From Dehalococcoidales bacterium (GTDB lineage: Bacteria; Chloroflexota; Dehalococcoidia; Dehalococcoidales; CSSed11-197): a DNA stretch of 9,347 nt. The notes below the pieces were generated by a model. The model was not told where the DNA came from, did no database searches, and saw only the letters and a program-made list of their open reading frames with translations. The translations under genes were made by a program, and so were the position numbers. This document shows, one piece after another, positions 1-7,200 of the stretch. Within the stretch, counting starts at the first letter, position 1; each line of letters opens with the position of its first letter. The stretch lies in NCBI GenBank assembly GCA_028705415.1, contig JAQWDO010000027.1:1-9347 (forward strand), read 5' to 3'.

Positions 1-157
1 GGTAGGCATTGGCATACTGAACACAATCCGGCTGGTCAGAGTACCTGACCAAGATATATTTGTATATTTCAATGGCTTTATCAAGATTGCCCTGATCAAT
101 ATGGGTTTTTGCCTCAAGCCATATTGACTGTATCTCTGGGTGTTCGCCGTTGTTCAT
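1..157 (-). CDS. TPR-like protein, N-terminal fragment (cut by window edge)
   Basis: On the minus strand an ATG at 157-155 opens a frame that stays open to base 1, giving 52 codons of a partial protein. It begins MNNGEHPEIQSIWLEAK and continues with a segment containing the pattern W-L-E-A-x(5)-G-N-L-D-K-A-I-E-I-Y. This resembles one tetratricopeptide (TPR) helix-turn-helix unit, with the G-N-L-D-K-A-I spacing typical of the turn and second helix. An in-frame TAA two codons upstream fixes the start at this ATG or later. GGAG lies 14 nt upstream, which is long for a ribosome-binding site. The gene is divergent from the cas operon and probably unrelated to it. TPRs are protein-protein interaction scaffolds, and the rest of the protein is outside the window, so no function can be named. 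Confidence 0.6.
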   Translation of the reverse strand, partial: MNNGEHPEIQSIWLEAKTHIDQGNLDKAIEIYKYILVRYSDQPDCVQYANAY

Positions 158-483
158 AGGTTAATGCTAAGCTCCAAAAGACTGTAGCTGGAAACATGAT
201 AGCACATCATCAGGTTGGTTTTGTAGGATTATTATCAAACTCCCACGTAACATTTACGCGGAAATAAAAAGAGTTCTTTTGCGAAAGCCGTTCGCAGCAC
301 CTATTTTGTTCGTTGAATTGTGTGAAATTTGATGGTGGGTTTTGTGAAGTAACAGACTCTTAATTTTACTTTGTTCTTGTATGTCTTGTGACCGTTCAGT
401 TTTCAGTCAATCGATTGCAGGACGCAAACTATTTTCATTTAATCTATTAATCTTTGGTATTCATGGGCGTTAATTCTATTTTT
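158..483. other. Non-coding divergent intergenic region with short palindromes
   Basis: This AT-rich stretch separates the divergent TPR-like gene from the cas promoter, and I see no credible gene in it. It contains three small symmetric elements. AAAAGA-GT-TCTTTT lies at 267-280. A 6-bp hairpin, TGCGAA-AGCCG-TTCGCA, lies at 280-296 directly next to it. A perfect 10-bp palindrome, CAATCGATTG, lies at 408-417. The hairpin has no immediate T-run on either strand, so it is not a convincing terminator. The palindromes could be regulator sites for either divergent gene, but nothing ties them to a known factor. Confidence 0.4.
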
Positions 484-512
484 TTGTCATAGTATTGTCA
501 CGGCCATATGAT
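484..512 (+). promoter_or_regulatory. Predicted sigma70-type promoter of the cas operon
   Basis: The -35 element TTGTCA at 484-489 (5 of 6 matches to TTGACA) is followed by a 17-bp spacer and the -10 element TATGAT at 507-512 (5 of 6 matches to TATAAT). Transcription would start near 519, leaving an untranslated leader of about 80 nt before the cas3 ATG. A second TTGTCA lies at 495-500, 11 bp after the first and inside the spacer. That is about one helical turn and may be part of an operator. It is the best promoter-like match I found between the divergent gene and cas3. The call rests on consensus and position only. Confidence 0.6.
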
Positions 513-587
513 AAACTAGAGCTAAAAAGAAAAGTAGTGATAAATAGCCGTCATTTCCGCTAGTAAGTGACCGCAGGCTAAATAAGC

Positions 588-592
588 AGAGG
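588..592 (+). promoter_or_regulatory. Ribosome-binding site of cas3
   Basis: AGAGG lies 5 nt before the ATG at 598. An in-frame TAA at 583-585 rules out any longer N-terminus, so this site and the stop together fix the cas3 start. Confidence 0.6.
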
Positions 593-597
593 TTATT

Positions 598-2904
598 ATG
601 GGGGATTATCTATCTCATCTCGACAGAAGGTCTGGTCGCAAAGAAAAATTATATGACCATCTCAGACTTGTGGCTAACAGAGCTGAGGAATACGCTAGTG
701 CTTTCGAGGCTTCAGAAGAAGCTTATCTTGCTGGTATGCTTCATGACCTAGGTAAGTATGGCGCCCTTTTCCAAAAAAGATTGAAGGGCGAGGTAAGTGG
801 TATTGACCACTGGTCGCTAGGTGCTTGGACAGCTCTGCAAAACTATAGATATATAGCTGCTGCCCTGTCTATTCAGGGTCATCATATCGGCCTCCAAGCC
901 AGTAATAAACATTCACTTCTCAACATGAATCCAAAAAAATTGCTTGTCCAACACCCGTTGGGGCTAATGCTATCTGAAGCGGATACTAGCAACTTACTTC
1001 GGTTACTTGAAAATGATTCTTTACTTCTTCCCTCTTTTAATAACTCATCAAAATCATTATATCCTACAATAACACAGACTGCCGCTGGGATGCTGGATGT
1101 TCGTATGCTGTTCTCTGCTTTGGTAGATGCCGATTATATTGAAACAGAGGCCTGGTTCCAGATGGATGAATATGGAAACAGGCAATACCGTGAAAATGGA
1201 TTAGCGCTGGAACCAGACAGGGTTTTAAACTGGCTAAGAGCTTATGTTAGTAATCTCGCCAGCAATAGTTCCGTGTCTTTTTCGGTCCAGAAGATGCGGT
1301 CTGAATTATTCAATGCTTGCTTACAAGCTGCCACGCGACCTCAGGGGCTGTTTACCCTTACAGCACCTACCGGGAGTGGAAAGACCTTATCCATGTTAGC
1401 TTTCGCTCTTGCTCATGCTGTTAAATACAATTTAAGACGCATCGTTATTGTTGTGCCATATCTAAATATTATTGAGCAGACAGTAAAAGTTTATCATCAA
1501 TTTTTACGTCAGCACATGACATCGGATGAGCTTGAGAAATATATTCTTGAGCATCACAGCTTGAGCGGAATACACCCTCATGACAATCTGTTAATAGGGG
1601 ATGACAATTATGAGAAACCCTTGCTTACTGAAAATTGGGATGCACCTATTGTCATTACCACCAATGTTCAGTTGCTGGAATCACTTTTTTCAAACCGCCC
1701 TTCCGCTTGCCGTAAATTACATCGACTTGCAAGCAGTGTAATTCTATTTGATGAAGTACAAACACTGCCAGTGTCATTAGCCATACCTACTCTTGCTACG
1801 CTTTCTCATCTAGCAGAACGCTATCAGTCAACAATTGTATTCGCCACTGCTACTCAACCTGCCTTCAGCCACTTGCATGAATTCGTTAGCAAGCATTGTG
1901 CTCAAGGCTGGCAACCACAAGAAATATTTTCAGAAAAAGGAGACCTTTTTGACCTTTCTAAACGAGTCAATGTGAATTGGCCAGATGGCACTATCACTTG
2001 GGAAAAGCTTGCAGCTAAGCTAATGACATATCGGCAGGTGATGTGCGTGGTAAATATTAAACGCCATGCTAAATCTCTATTTGAAATCTTGGCAAAGAAC
2101 GATGACCAGGGGATCTTTCATATATCGACAAATATGTGCCCAGCACACCGCTTAGAAGTATTGGAAAAGGTGCGCAAACTCTTAGATAGCGGTAAAACCT
2201 GTCGGTTGATATCCACTCAATGTGTAGAAGCCGGAGTCGATATCGATTTTCCTGTAGTTTATCGTGCCTTGGGCCCATTGGACGCCATTGCCCAGGCAGC
2301 CGGACGATGTAACCGCAATGGCCGTCTAGTAAGTGGAGAGGTTCATGTCTTCAAGCCTCAAGCAGAAGCCGGAAGACTGCCTTATCCAGACCTCGCTTAT
2401 GCACAGGCGACTGATGTTACCAGCATGCTGCTACAGCAACTTAGGCCAGATGGTATAGACATTTCTGATCCCTCAATTTTTAATCGATACTTTTGTCAGC
2501 TTTACTCCATCAAAGGAATTGGCACTGAGGATAATTTCAACGAGCCGTTATATAACGCAATAGCTAGGCAAGATTTCGAGGAAGTTGCTCAACAATATAG
2601 AATCATTAGTCAGGACACTATCAATGTCTTAGTTCCTTATAAACGAGAAATATTCCGGCAGATCAGAAACATCGCCAATAACGAAGGCTTAAGCAGGCAA
2701 TGGTTAATGAAAGCGCGTCCTTATTCTGTAAGTCTGTTCCGGCCTAAAGTTAATGATCCACTTTATCTATCGCTAGAAACCATCAAAATGAAATTTAATA
2801 CCGGTGAAGAGTCTAATGAATGGTATATCTATGGAAAGGAGGAGGATTATGATCCGAACACCGGCTTGAACCCGTCGCTATCACCTAACCTTATTATTGC
2901 TTGA
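598..2904 (+). CDS. cas3: CRISPR-associated helicase-nuclease Cas3 (HD-DExH fusion), type I-C
   Basis: This is the effector nuclease of type I interference. It is recruited to the Cascade R-loop, nicks the displaced strand and degrades DNA 3' to 5' using ATP. The 768-aa protein is of normal full length for a fused I-C Cas3. An N-terminal HD nuclease domain (about 1-200) shows H49-D50 in MLHDLGK, D70-H71 and the H95-H96 pair in GHHIGL. A superfamily 2 helicase follows: Walker A APTGSGKT at 256-263, the DEVQ Walker B box at 385-388, the FATATQP motif III at 415-421, and motif VI QAAGRCNRNG at 567-576. The C-terminal part (about 600-768) is the accessory domain. All motifs are present, so the enzyme should be active. 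It is the first gene of the operon, and its TGA sits immediately before the cas5c ribosome-binding site, suggesting translational coupling. Confidence 0.96.
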   Translation: MGDYLSHLDRRSGRKEKLYDHLRLVANRAEEYASAFEASEEAYLAGMLHDLGKYGALFQKRLKGEVSGIDHWSLGAWTALQNYRYIAAALSIQGHHIGLQASNKHSLLNMNPKKLLVQHPLGLMLSEADTSNLLRLLENDSLLLPSFNNSSKSLYPTITQTAAGMLDVRMLFSALVDADYIETEAWFQMDEYGNRQYRENGLALEPDRVLNWLRAYVSNLASNSSVSFSVQKMRSELFNACLQAATRPQGLFTLTAPTGSGKTLSMLAFALAHAVKYNLRRIVIVVPYLNIIEQTVKVYHQFLRQHMTSDELEKYILEHHSLSGIHPHDNLLIGDDNYEKPLLTENWDAPIVITTNVQLLESLFSNRPSACRKLHRLASSVILFDEVQTLPVSLAIPTLATLSHLAERYQSTIVFATATQPAFSHLHEFVSKHCAQGWQPQEIFSEKGDLFDLSKRVNVNWPDGTITWEKLAAKLMTYRQVMCVVNIKRHAKSLFEILAKNDDQGIFHISTNMCPAHRLEVLEKVRKLLDSGKTCRLISTQCVEAGVDIDFPVVYRALGPLDAIAQAAGRCNRNGRLVSGEVHVFKPQAEAGRLPYPDLAYAQATDVTSMLLQQLRPDGIDISDPSIFNRYFCQLYSIKGIGTEDNFNEPLYNAIARQDFEEVAQQYRIISQDTINVLVPYKREIFRQIRNIANNEGLSRQWLMKARPYSVSLFRPKVNDPLYLSLETIKMKFNTGEESNEWYIYGKEEDYDPNTGLNPSLSPNLIIA

Positions 2905-2918
2905 AGGAGGAATACAGT

Positions 2919-3653
2919 GTGCCTCAAGACCAGATTTTAGAAATATGGGGGGAATTTGCGTGTTTTACGCGTCCAGAACTCAAGGTTGAACGATTCAGCT
3001 ATCCGATTATCACGCCATCCGCAGCACGTGGTATATATGATGCCATTTATTGTAAACCCGATGAGTTCCGTTGGCAGGTAACCCAAATTGAGGTTCTTAC
3101 GCCGCCCCGCTATATCGCATTAAAGCGCAACGAAGTCAAGGAAAAAGTGCCATCACCTGTGACCATTATGAGGTGGATTAAAGGCGAAATAGACATCAAG
3201 CCAATATTGGCTGACGATAACGCGCCCAAAGATGATACTAAAGGCAGAACACAGCGCCAAACTATAGCCTTGAAAGATGTCCAATATCGTCTCCATGCCT
3301 ATATACATCCTTGGCCTGGGTTCGAATCGCGTCTGCCTGCTTTTGAAGCTCAGTTTCGTCGCCGTGCATCACAGGGAAAGTGTGTGTATCAGCCATACCT
3401 TGGTTGCCGTGAGTTTCCTGCTTTCTTTGAGTTTGTAATACCAAATGAAGGACATAAACAAGCCTTATCAGATCTGAATCTGGACATCGGACTAATGCTC
3501 TACGATGTTTTTGATCTATCTGCTCCCGGCAAACCCTTGGATAGCTCCAAAAATGAATCGCCAAGCATAAGCCTTTTCAGGGCCAAGGTGGAAAAAGGAA
3601 TATTAGTTGTTCCCGCATACGATAGCGAGGTAGTGCTTAAGGGGGTTAAATGA
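2919..3653 (+). CDS. cas5c: Cas5c (Cas5d), pre-crRNA endonuclease and Cascade subunit
   Basis: In type I-C, which lacks Cas6, Cas5c cuts the pre-crRNA at the base of the repeat hairpin and stays bound to the 5' handle in Cascade. I start it at GTG 2919 (244 aa), not at the in-frame TTG 2901. AAGGAGG at 2904-2910 lies 8 nt before this GTG, and the TTG start would place that site inside the coding region. The resulting N-terminus (EIWGEFACFTRPELKVERFSY, shown here only by its ends EIWGEF and VERFSY) matches the family. Other signatures are TPSAARG at 32-38, the RTQRQT segment at 110-115, LKDVQY at 118-123 and YLGCREFPAF at 160-169. Y40/Y44 and K119 lie where the family keeps its active-site residues, but I cannot align them exactly. 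The gene ends 4 bp before cas8c. Confidence 0.94.
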   Translation: MPQDQILEIWGEFACFTRPELKVERFSYPIITPSAARGIYDAIYCKPDEFRWQVTQIEVLTPPRYIALKRNEVKEKVPSPVTIMRWIKGEIDIKPILADDNAPKDDTKGRTQRQTIALKDVQYRLHAYIHPWPGFESRLPAFEAQFRRRASQGKCVYQPYLGCREFPAFFEFVIPNEGHKQALSDLNLDIGLMLYDVFDLSAPGKPLDSSKNESPSISLFRAKVEKGILVVPAYDSEVVLKGVK

Positions 3654-3657
3654 GGAA

Positions 3658-5508
3658 ATGCTTGAATTATTGGCAAAACTTGCACCAGGCAACGAACCCG
3701 GTTTTAAACCAAAAGAAGTGCGTTGGGCAATCGCGCTAGATACTAATAGTGGCTTTATTGGCCTGAGCGAATTAGGGAGCCCTGATCAGAGACATAATCG
3801 CGGCCGAACCTTTAGCAAATGCCCAGATCTTAGTCAATCCGAACTTGTTGCCGGTACGGAACCCAGAAGCCACTTTTTGGTTGAGACTGTAAATGTAATA
3901 ACTCTTTACGGTTTAGATACCGTAAAAGAAAACAATAAGAAAAAAGCCGAATACTTGAAGAAAAAACATGACTACTTTATCAATCTTTTAGATCAAGCTG
4001 GGAAGGCGTCTGCTCCTCTTGGTGTAATCGCAGCGTGGCTGAAAAGACAGGAAACACTTGAAGCTATCCAGGCAGCACTCAAAGAGCGTAATGCAAGCAT
4101 CTCTGACAAAGCAACCTTTCAATTAGACGAAAAGTTCCCTGTTGAAGAAAACTACTGGTACGATTGGTGGCGTGAGTTCCGCAGGAATATCAGAAGCAAG
4201 AATAGTGACGATGAAGATACTCTCATGAGATGCTACGTTACAGGCAACCTTTCGAAACCACTCAAGACGCACCCCAAAATTGAAGGCTTGGCTGGTGTTG
4301 GAGGAATGCCTAGCGGGGATGTCCTAAGTGGCTGTGATAAAGAAGCTTATTGCTCTTATGGTTTGAAACAATCCGCAAACATGGCTGTTTCTGAGGAAGC
4401 TGCAAATGCTTACCGTGCTGGTCTAAACGATCTCATCAAGAATCACAGCTTTAAATTAGCTAACACAAAGGTGGTGTATTGGTTCAAGGAGAAAGTAACA
4501 GAGAGCGAGGATCCTCTTATCTGGGTGACCGAACCAGAAGGGCAGGACAGATTAACCGCACAACAAGCAGCTCGCGATTTGCTGAATAGTATACAAACAG
4601 GGAAACGCCCTGACCTTACAGATAATCATTATCACGCAATGACTATCTCTGGGGCAGGTGGTCGTGTGATGGTACGGGATTGGCTGGATGGGCCGTTCAA
4701 GGAATTGGTTAGTAATATCAATCAATGGTTTGATGACTTAGAAATAAATGTTCTTAATGAAGAGAAGCCTGCCAGATTACCAGGATTAGAAAAGGTTATT
4801 ACGTGTTTATTACCACCACAAAAGCGTCATCAAAAGTATGAGGATTGGATAAAACCGATCAGCAGTGAGCGGTTGAACCTGTTACATGCAGCTATTAATG
4901 GAAGCCCGATAGCACATGGCGTGATCTCCAGGCTAATAATTGAGCACCGTGATTTCATTGTGAGAAGTGCCTTAGAAGAATCATTGGAAAAGAATAAAAA
5001 TGACCTTTCTGCCTTCTTAAATCGTTCTCTGTTATACACCAGAATGGGGCTCATCAAGGCTTTTCATTTAAGGAAATACAAAAAGGAGGGAAATACTATT
5101 ATGGCAGAAAAGCTCAAACCCACTCTAAATGAAGACTTTCCGAGCCCGGCTTATCAGAGTGGCCGCCTGATGGCGGTATTAGCTGAGCTTCAGAAGGCTG
5201 CCCTGAAAGACGTTGGAGCAGGAGTCGTTCAACGCTATTATGCTGCGGCCAGTACGACTCCTGCTCTGGTACTTGGAAGACTTACCCGAACCAGTCAGTA
5301 TCACTTAAATAAACTAGACCCAGGGCTTGCTTATTGGTTTGAGTCAAAAATTGCAGGTATTTGGCAACGATTCAATGACGTTCCGCCTAGAACTCTATCT
5401 TTGGAAGAACAGAGCCTTTTTGCTCTGGGTTATTACCAACAGCTTGCTGATATGAGAGCAAAAAAACCAAAAAACACGGAAGAAGGAAAGGATGTTGAAA
5501 ATGACTAA
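3658..5508 (+). CDS. cas8c: Cas8c (Csd1), large subunit of I-C Cascade
   Basis: Cas8c is the large Cascade subunit that recognises the PAM and stabilises the R-loop, and it has no known catalytic site. The 616-aa length is normal. Family landmarks are the N-terminal PGFKPKEVRWAIAL segment with a beta-strand pattern, a region from about residue 221 (SGCDKEAYCSYG followed by QSANMAVSEEA and LNDLI), and GAGGRVMVRDWLDGPF near residues 331-346. The C-terminal helical portion, from residue 482, corresponds to the small subunit Cas11c and can be translated separately (see 5101-5508). The start ATG is preceded by the cas5c stop in TGAGGAAATG. Its own ribosome-binding site is poor: GAGG only 2 nt away, or GGGGG 12 nt away. 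Translation therefore probably depends on coupling to cas5c. The 3' end overlaps the cas7c start by 8 bp. Confidence 0.95.
   Translation: MLELLAKLAPGNEPGFKPKEVRWAIALDTNSGFIGLSELGSPDQRHNRGRTFSKCPDLSQSELVAGTEPRSHFLVETVNVITLYGLDTVKENNKKKAEYLKKKHDYFINLLDQAGKASAPLGVIAAWLKRQETLEAIQAALKERNASISDKATFQLDEKFPVEENYWYDWWREFRRNIRSKNSDDEDTLMRCYVTGNLSKPLKTHPKIEGLAGVGGMPSGDVLSGCDKEAYCSYGLKQSANMAVSEEAANAYRAGLNDLIKNHSFKLANTKVVYWFKEKVTESEDPLIWVTEPEGQDRLTAQQAARDLLNSIQTGKRPDLTDNHYHAMTISGAGGRVMVRDWLDGPFKELVSNINQWFDDLEINVLNEEKPARLPGLEKVITCLLPPQKRHQKYEDWIKPISSERLNLLHAAINGSPIAHGVISRLIIEHRDFIVRSALEESLEKNKNDLSAFLNRSLLYTRMGLIKAFHLRKYKKEGNTIMAEKLKPTLNEDFPSPAYQSGRLMAVLAELQKAALKDVGAGVVQRYYAAASTTPALVLGRLTRTSQYHLNKLDPGLAYWFESKIAGIWQRFNDVPPRTLSLEEQSLFALGYYQQLADMRAKKPKNTEEGKDVEND
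5083..5089 (+). promoter_or_regulatory. Internal ribosome-binding site within cas8c, for cas11c
   Basis: A strong Shine-Dalgarno match, AAGGAGG, lies inside the cas8c reading frame 11 nt before an in-frame ATG at 5101. It is a better match than the sequence in front of the cas8c start itself. Its position at the boundary between the Cas8c body and the C-terminal helical region is what is expected for the internal cas11c start known in I-C systems. Confidence 0.8.
5101..5508 (+). CDS. cas11c: Cas11c small subunit, translated from an internal start in cas8c
   Basis: This is a nested, in-frame gene: ATG 5101 is codon 482 of cas8c and shares its stop, giving 135 aa (MAEKLKPTLNEDF...). In I-C systems such as that of Desulfovibrio vulgaris, the small subunit is produced by internal initiation in cas8, and two copies line the Cascade belly and support R-loop formation. 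The support here is direct: a strong AAGGAGG upstream, an ATG at the expected domain boundary, a length in the expected range and a mostly helical, Ala/Leu-rich sequence with basic residues (for example YQSGRLMAVLAELQKAAL and QRYYAAASTTPALVLGRL). No other cas11-like gene is present in the operon. Actual production of the protein is inferred from the family and the ribosome-binding site. Confidence 0.82.
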   Translation: MAEKLKPTLNEDFPSPAYQSGRLMAVLAELQKAALKDVGAGVVQRYYAAASTTPALVLGRLTRTSQYHLNKLDPGLAYWFESKIAGIWQRFNDVPPRTLSLEEQSLFALGYYQQLADMRAKKPKNTEEGKDVEND

Positions 5509-6508
5509 GACAATTACCAACCGTTATGAATTTGTCTATCTCTTTGATTGCGAAAATGGCAATCCAAATGGTGACCCTGATGCTGGCAACACTCCACGCC
5601 TTGACCCTGAGGATATGCATGGGTTGGTTTCAGATGTAGCTTTAAAGCGCAGGGTGCGTAACTACATACAGCTAGCCAAAGGTAATCAGATGCCTTATGC
5701 CATATTTATAGAGCATGCGACCAACCTGAACACTAAAATTGCCAAAGCCCACGAAGAAACAGAAGGTGGTTTCGGTGAGTCAAAAGGAGCAGCCAAGGAT
5801 AAGGTTGCATTGGCCAAACAATGGATGTGTGCTAACTTTTATGATGTGCGTGCCTTTGGTGCTGTTATGAGCACTGGTCCTAATGCTGGGCAGGTACGTG
5901 GCCCTGTCCAATTTGCTTTTGCCCGCTCACTTGATCCGGTATTACCACTTGACCTTTCCATTACACGTGTGGCTGTAACTGATAATGTACAGACCGCAAG
6001 ATCAAGCGCTGATTATATTAAATGGGAATCTGAACAACCTGAGGATAAACTTCGAACAATGGGCAGGAAAGCCCTCATTCCATATGGCCTTTACTTGGCG
6101 AAAGGCTTTATCAGTGCACATTTGGCTGAACAGACGGGTTTTGATGAGAATGATCTATCTCTCTTTTGGGACGCATTGCTTAAAATGTATGAGCATGATC
6201 GCTCGGCTTCAAAAGGCGTCATGTCTACACGTGAACCACTTATCATTTTCAAGCATGTTGGCACTGATACGGACATTTCCCAACGCCTACAGCAAGCTAA
6301 ACTTGGTTGCGCTCCGGCTCATAAGCTTTTTGAATTAATAGAGATCAAAAAGCGAGACGGAGTAACTGCACCACGCTCTTTTAATGATTATAAGTTTACC
6401 TTCAACAATAGCGGAGTACCAAAAGGCGTAGAAGTGCTATTTGCTTACAGCGAAGCTGGCAAACCTGTTATCAAAGGAACACCACCAGGCAATTGGGAGA
6501 TAAAATAA
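5501..6508 (+). CDS. cas7c: Cas7c (Csd2), crRNA-binding backbone of Cascade
   Basis: Cas7c polymerises along the spacer part of the crRNA to form the Cascade backbone. The protein has the family's hallmarks: NRYEFVYLFD near the N-terminus, GNPNGDPDAGNTPRLDPE at 20-37, FYDVRAFGAVMSTG at 113-126, GQVRGPVQFAFARSLDPV at 130-147 and MGRKALIPYGLY at 187-198. Two ATGs compete for the start. I prefer 5501 (335 aa) because AAGGA at 5488-5492 sits 8 nt upstream and the N-terminus MTKTITNRYEF fits the family. ATG 5492 would add MLK, with AAGGA only 4 nt away. Either start overlaps the end of cas8c. Cas7c is needed in several copies per complex, so its own ribosome-binding site inside the end of cas8c makes sense. 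Confidence 0.95.
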   Translation: MTKTITNRYEFVYLFDCENGNPNGDPDAGNTPRLDPEDMHGLVSDVALKRRVRNYIQLAKGNQMPYAIFIEHATNLNTKIAKAHEETEGGFGESKGAAKDKVALAKQWMCANFYDVRAFGAVMSTGPNAGQVRGPVQFAFARSLDPVLPLDLSITRVAVTDNVQTARSSADYIKWESEQPEDKLRTMGRKALIPYGLYLAKGFISAHLAEQTGFDENDLSLFWDALLKMYEHDRSASKGVMSTREPLIIFKHVGTDTDISQRLQQAKLGCAPAHKLFELIEIKKRDGVTAPRSFNDYKFTFNNSGVPKGVEVLFAYSEAGKPVIKGTPPGNWEIK

Positions 6509-6513
6509 GCTTG

Positions 6514-7200
6514 GTGTATGAGGAAGAAGAGCTGCTTCCCATATCGGCGCTACAGCATTTACTTTTCTGCGAACGGCGGGCAGCCTTGATTCTCCTTGAG
6601 GGCCTATGGCAGGACAACATTTTTACTGCAGAGGGCAGTGTCTTGCATGAGCAAGTGCATCAGATAGAGACAGAGTCGCGAGGTTCCTTGCGCATAGCAC
6701 GCGGACTTTGGCTCAGGTCACTCCATCTTGGACTATGTGGGCGCGCTGATGTTGTCGAGTTCCAACGCTTAGCGGACAATGCACAACGCAGTACGGCCAC
6801 CACTTTGCCTGACGTAGAGGGTTTGTGGCAACCTTTTCCTGTAGAGTACAAACGCGGTCGATTGAGAAATGAAGTAAGTTTCGAGATTCAGCTTTGCGCA
6901 CAGGCGCTTTGTCTGGAAGAAATGTTGAGTATTCAGGTCTTTGCCGGAGCCCTCTATTACGGCAAAGCCCGGCGACGGCTAGAAGTACCTTTTAACCATA
7001 CAATCAGAGACAAAGTTGAGGTAGCCGCAAAGCGCCTTCATGCGCTTGTTTCTTCGGGAATCACACCAACAGTTCGTCCTCAGGCAAAATGCCGTTTATG
7101 CTCATTGATAGATGTATGTTTACCTGCAGCCATGAGCCGTCGAAAGGATGTTCCAAAGTATCTGAAACTGGCATATTCCCTAGAGGAGAATGCCATATGA
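6514..7200 (+). CDS. cas4: Cas4 adaptation nuclease (RecB-like, Fe-S)
   Basis: Cas4 trims prespacers and makes Cas1-Cas2 choose spacers with the right PAM and orientation. From GTG 6514 the protein is 228 aa. The four cluster cysteines are present: C19 in LLFCERR, and C193, C196 and C202 near the C-terminus. The RecB-type nuclease residues are visible: H45 in GSVLHEQVH, D79 in GRADVVEF, E111 and K113 in VEYKRGR, and Q126 in FEIQLCAQALCLEE. The start is uncertain. GTG 6514 gives the family-like N-terminus M-YEEEELLPISALQH, with GGGAG at 6495-6499 14 nt away. TTG 6511 gives better spacing (11 nt), and TTG 6493 would reach back into cas7c. The gene lies 5 bp after cas7c, and its TGA overlaps the cas1 ATG. 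Confidence 0.93.
   Translation: MYEEEELLPISALQHLLFCERRAALILLEGLWQDNIFTAEGSVLHEQVHQIETESRGSLRIARGLWLRSLHLGLCGRADVVEFQRLADNAQRSTATTLPDVEGLWQPFPVEYKRGRLRNEVSFEIQLCAQALCLEEMLSIQVFAGALYYGKARRRLEVPFNHTIRDKVEVAAKRLHALVSSGITPTVRPQAKCRLCSLIDVCLPAAMSRRKDVPKYLKLAYSLEENAI

Noticed and set aside
280..296. TGCGAA-AGCCG-TTCGCA hairpin as a transcription terminator
   Set aside because: It is only a 6-bp stem and no T-run follows directly on either strand. No gene ends nearby, since both neighbours start here.
3262..3564. Minus-strand open frame of 100 codons opposite cas5c
   Set aside because: It is the antisense shadow of a well-conserved Cas5c region, with no visible domain.
5985..6338. Plus-strand open frame of 117 codons inside cas7c
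   Set aside because: It overlaps the conserved Cas7c frame, and its translation shows no recognisable domain.
6890..6930. Possible loss of the tyrosine in the Cas4 RecB QxxxY motif (QLCAQALCLEE)
   Set aside because: From memory, the form QLCAQAxCLEE is usual in Cas4 of this subtype, so it is not a sign of inactivation.
7089..7196. 36-codon upstream extension of cas1 from ATG 7089
   Set aside because: It lies wholly inside cas4 in another frame, has no family similarity, and the ATG at 7197 has a good ribosome-binding site and a typical Cas1 N-terminus.
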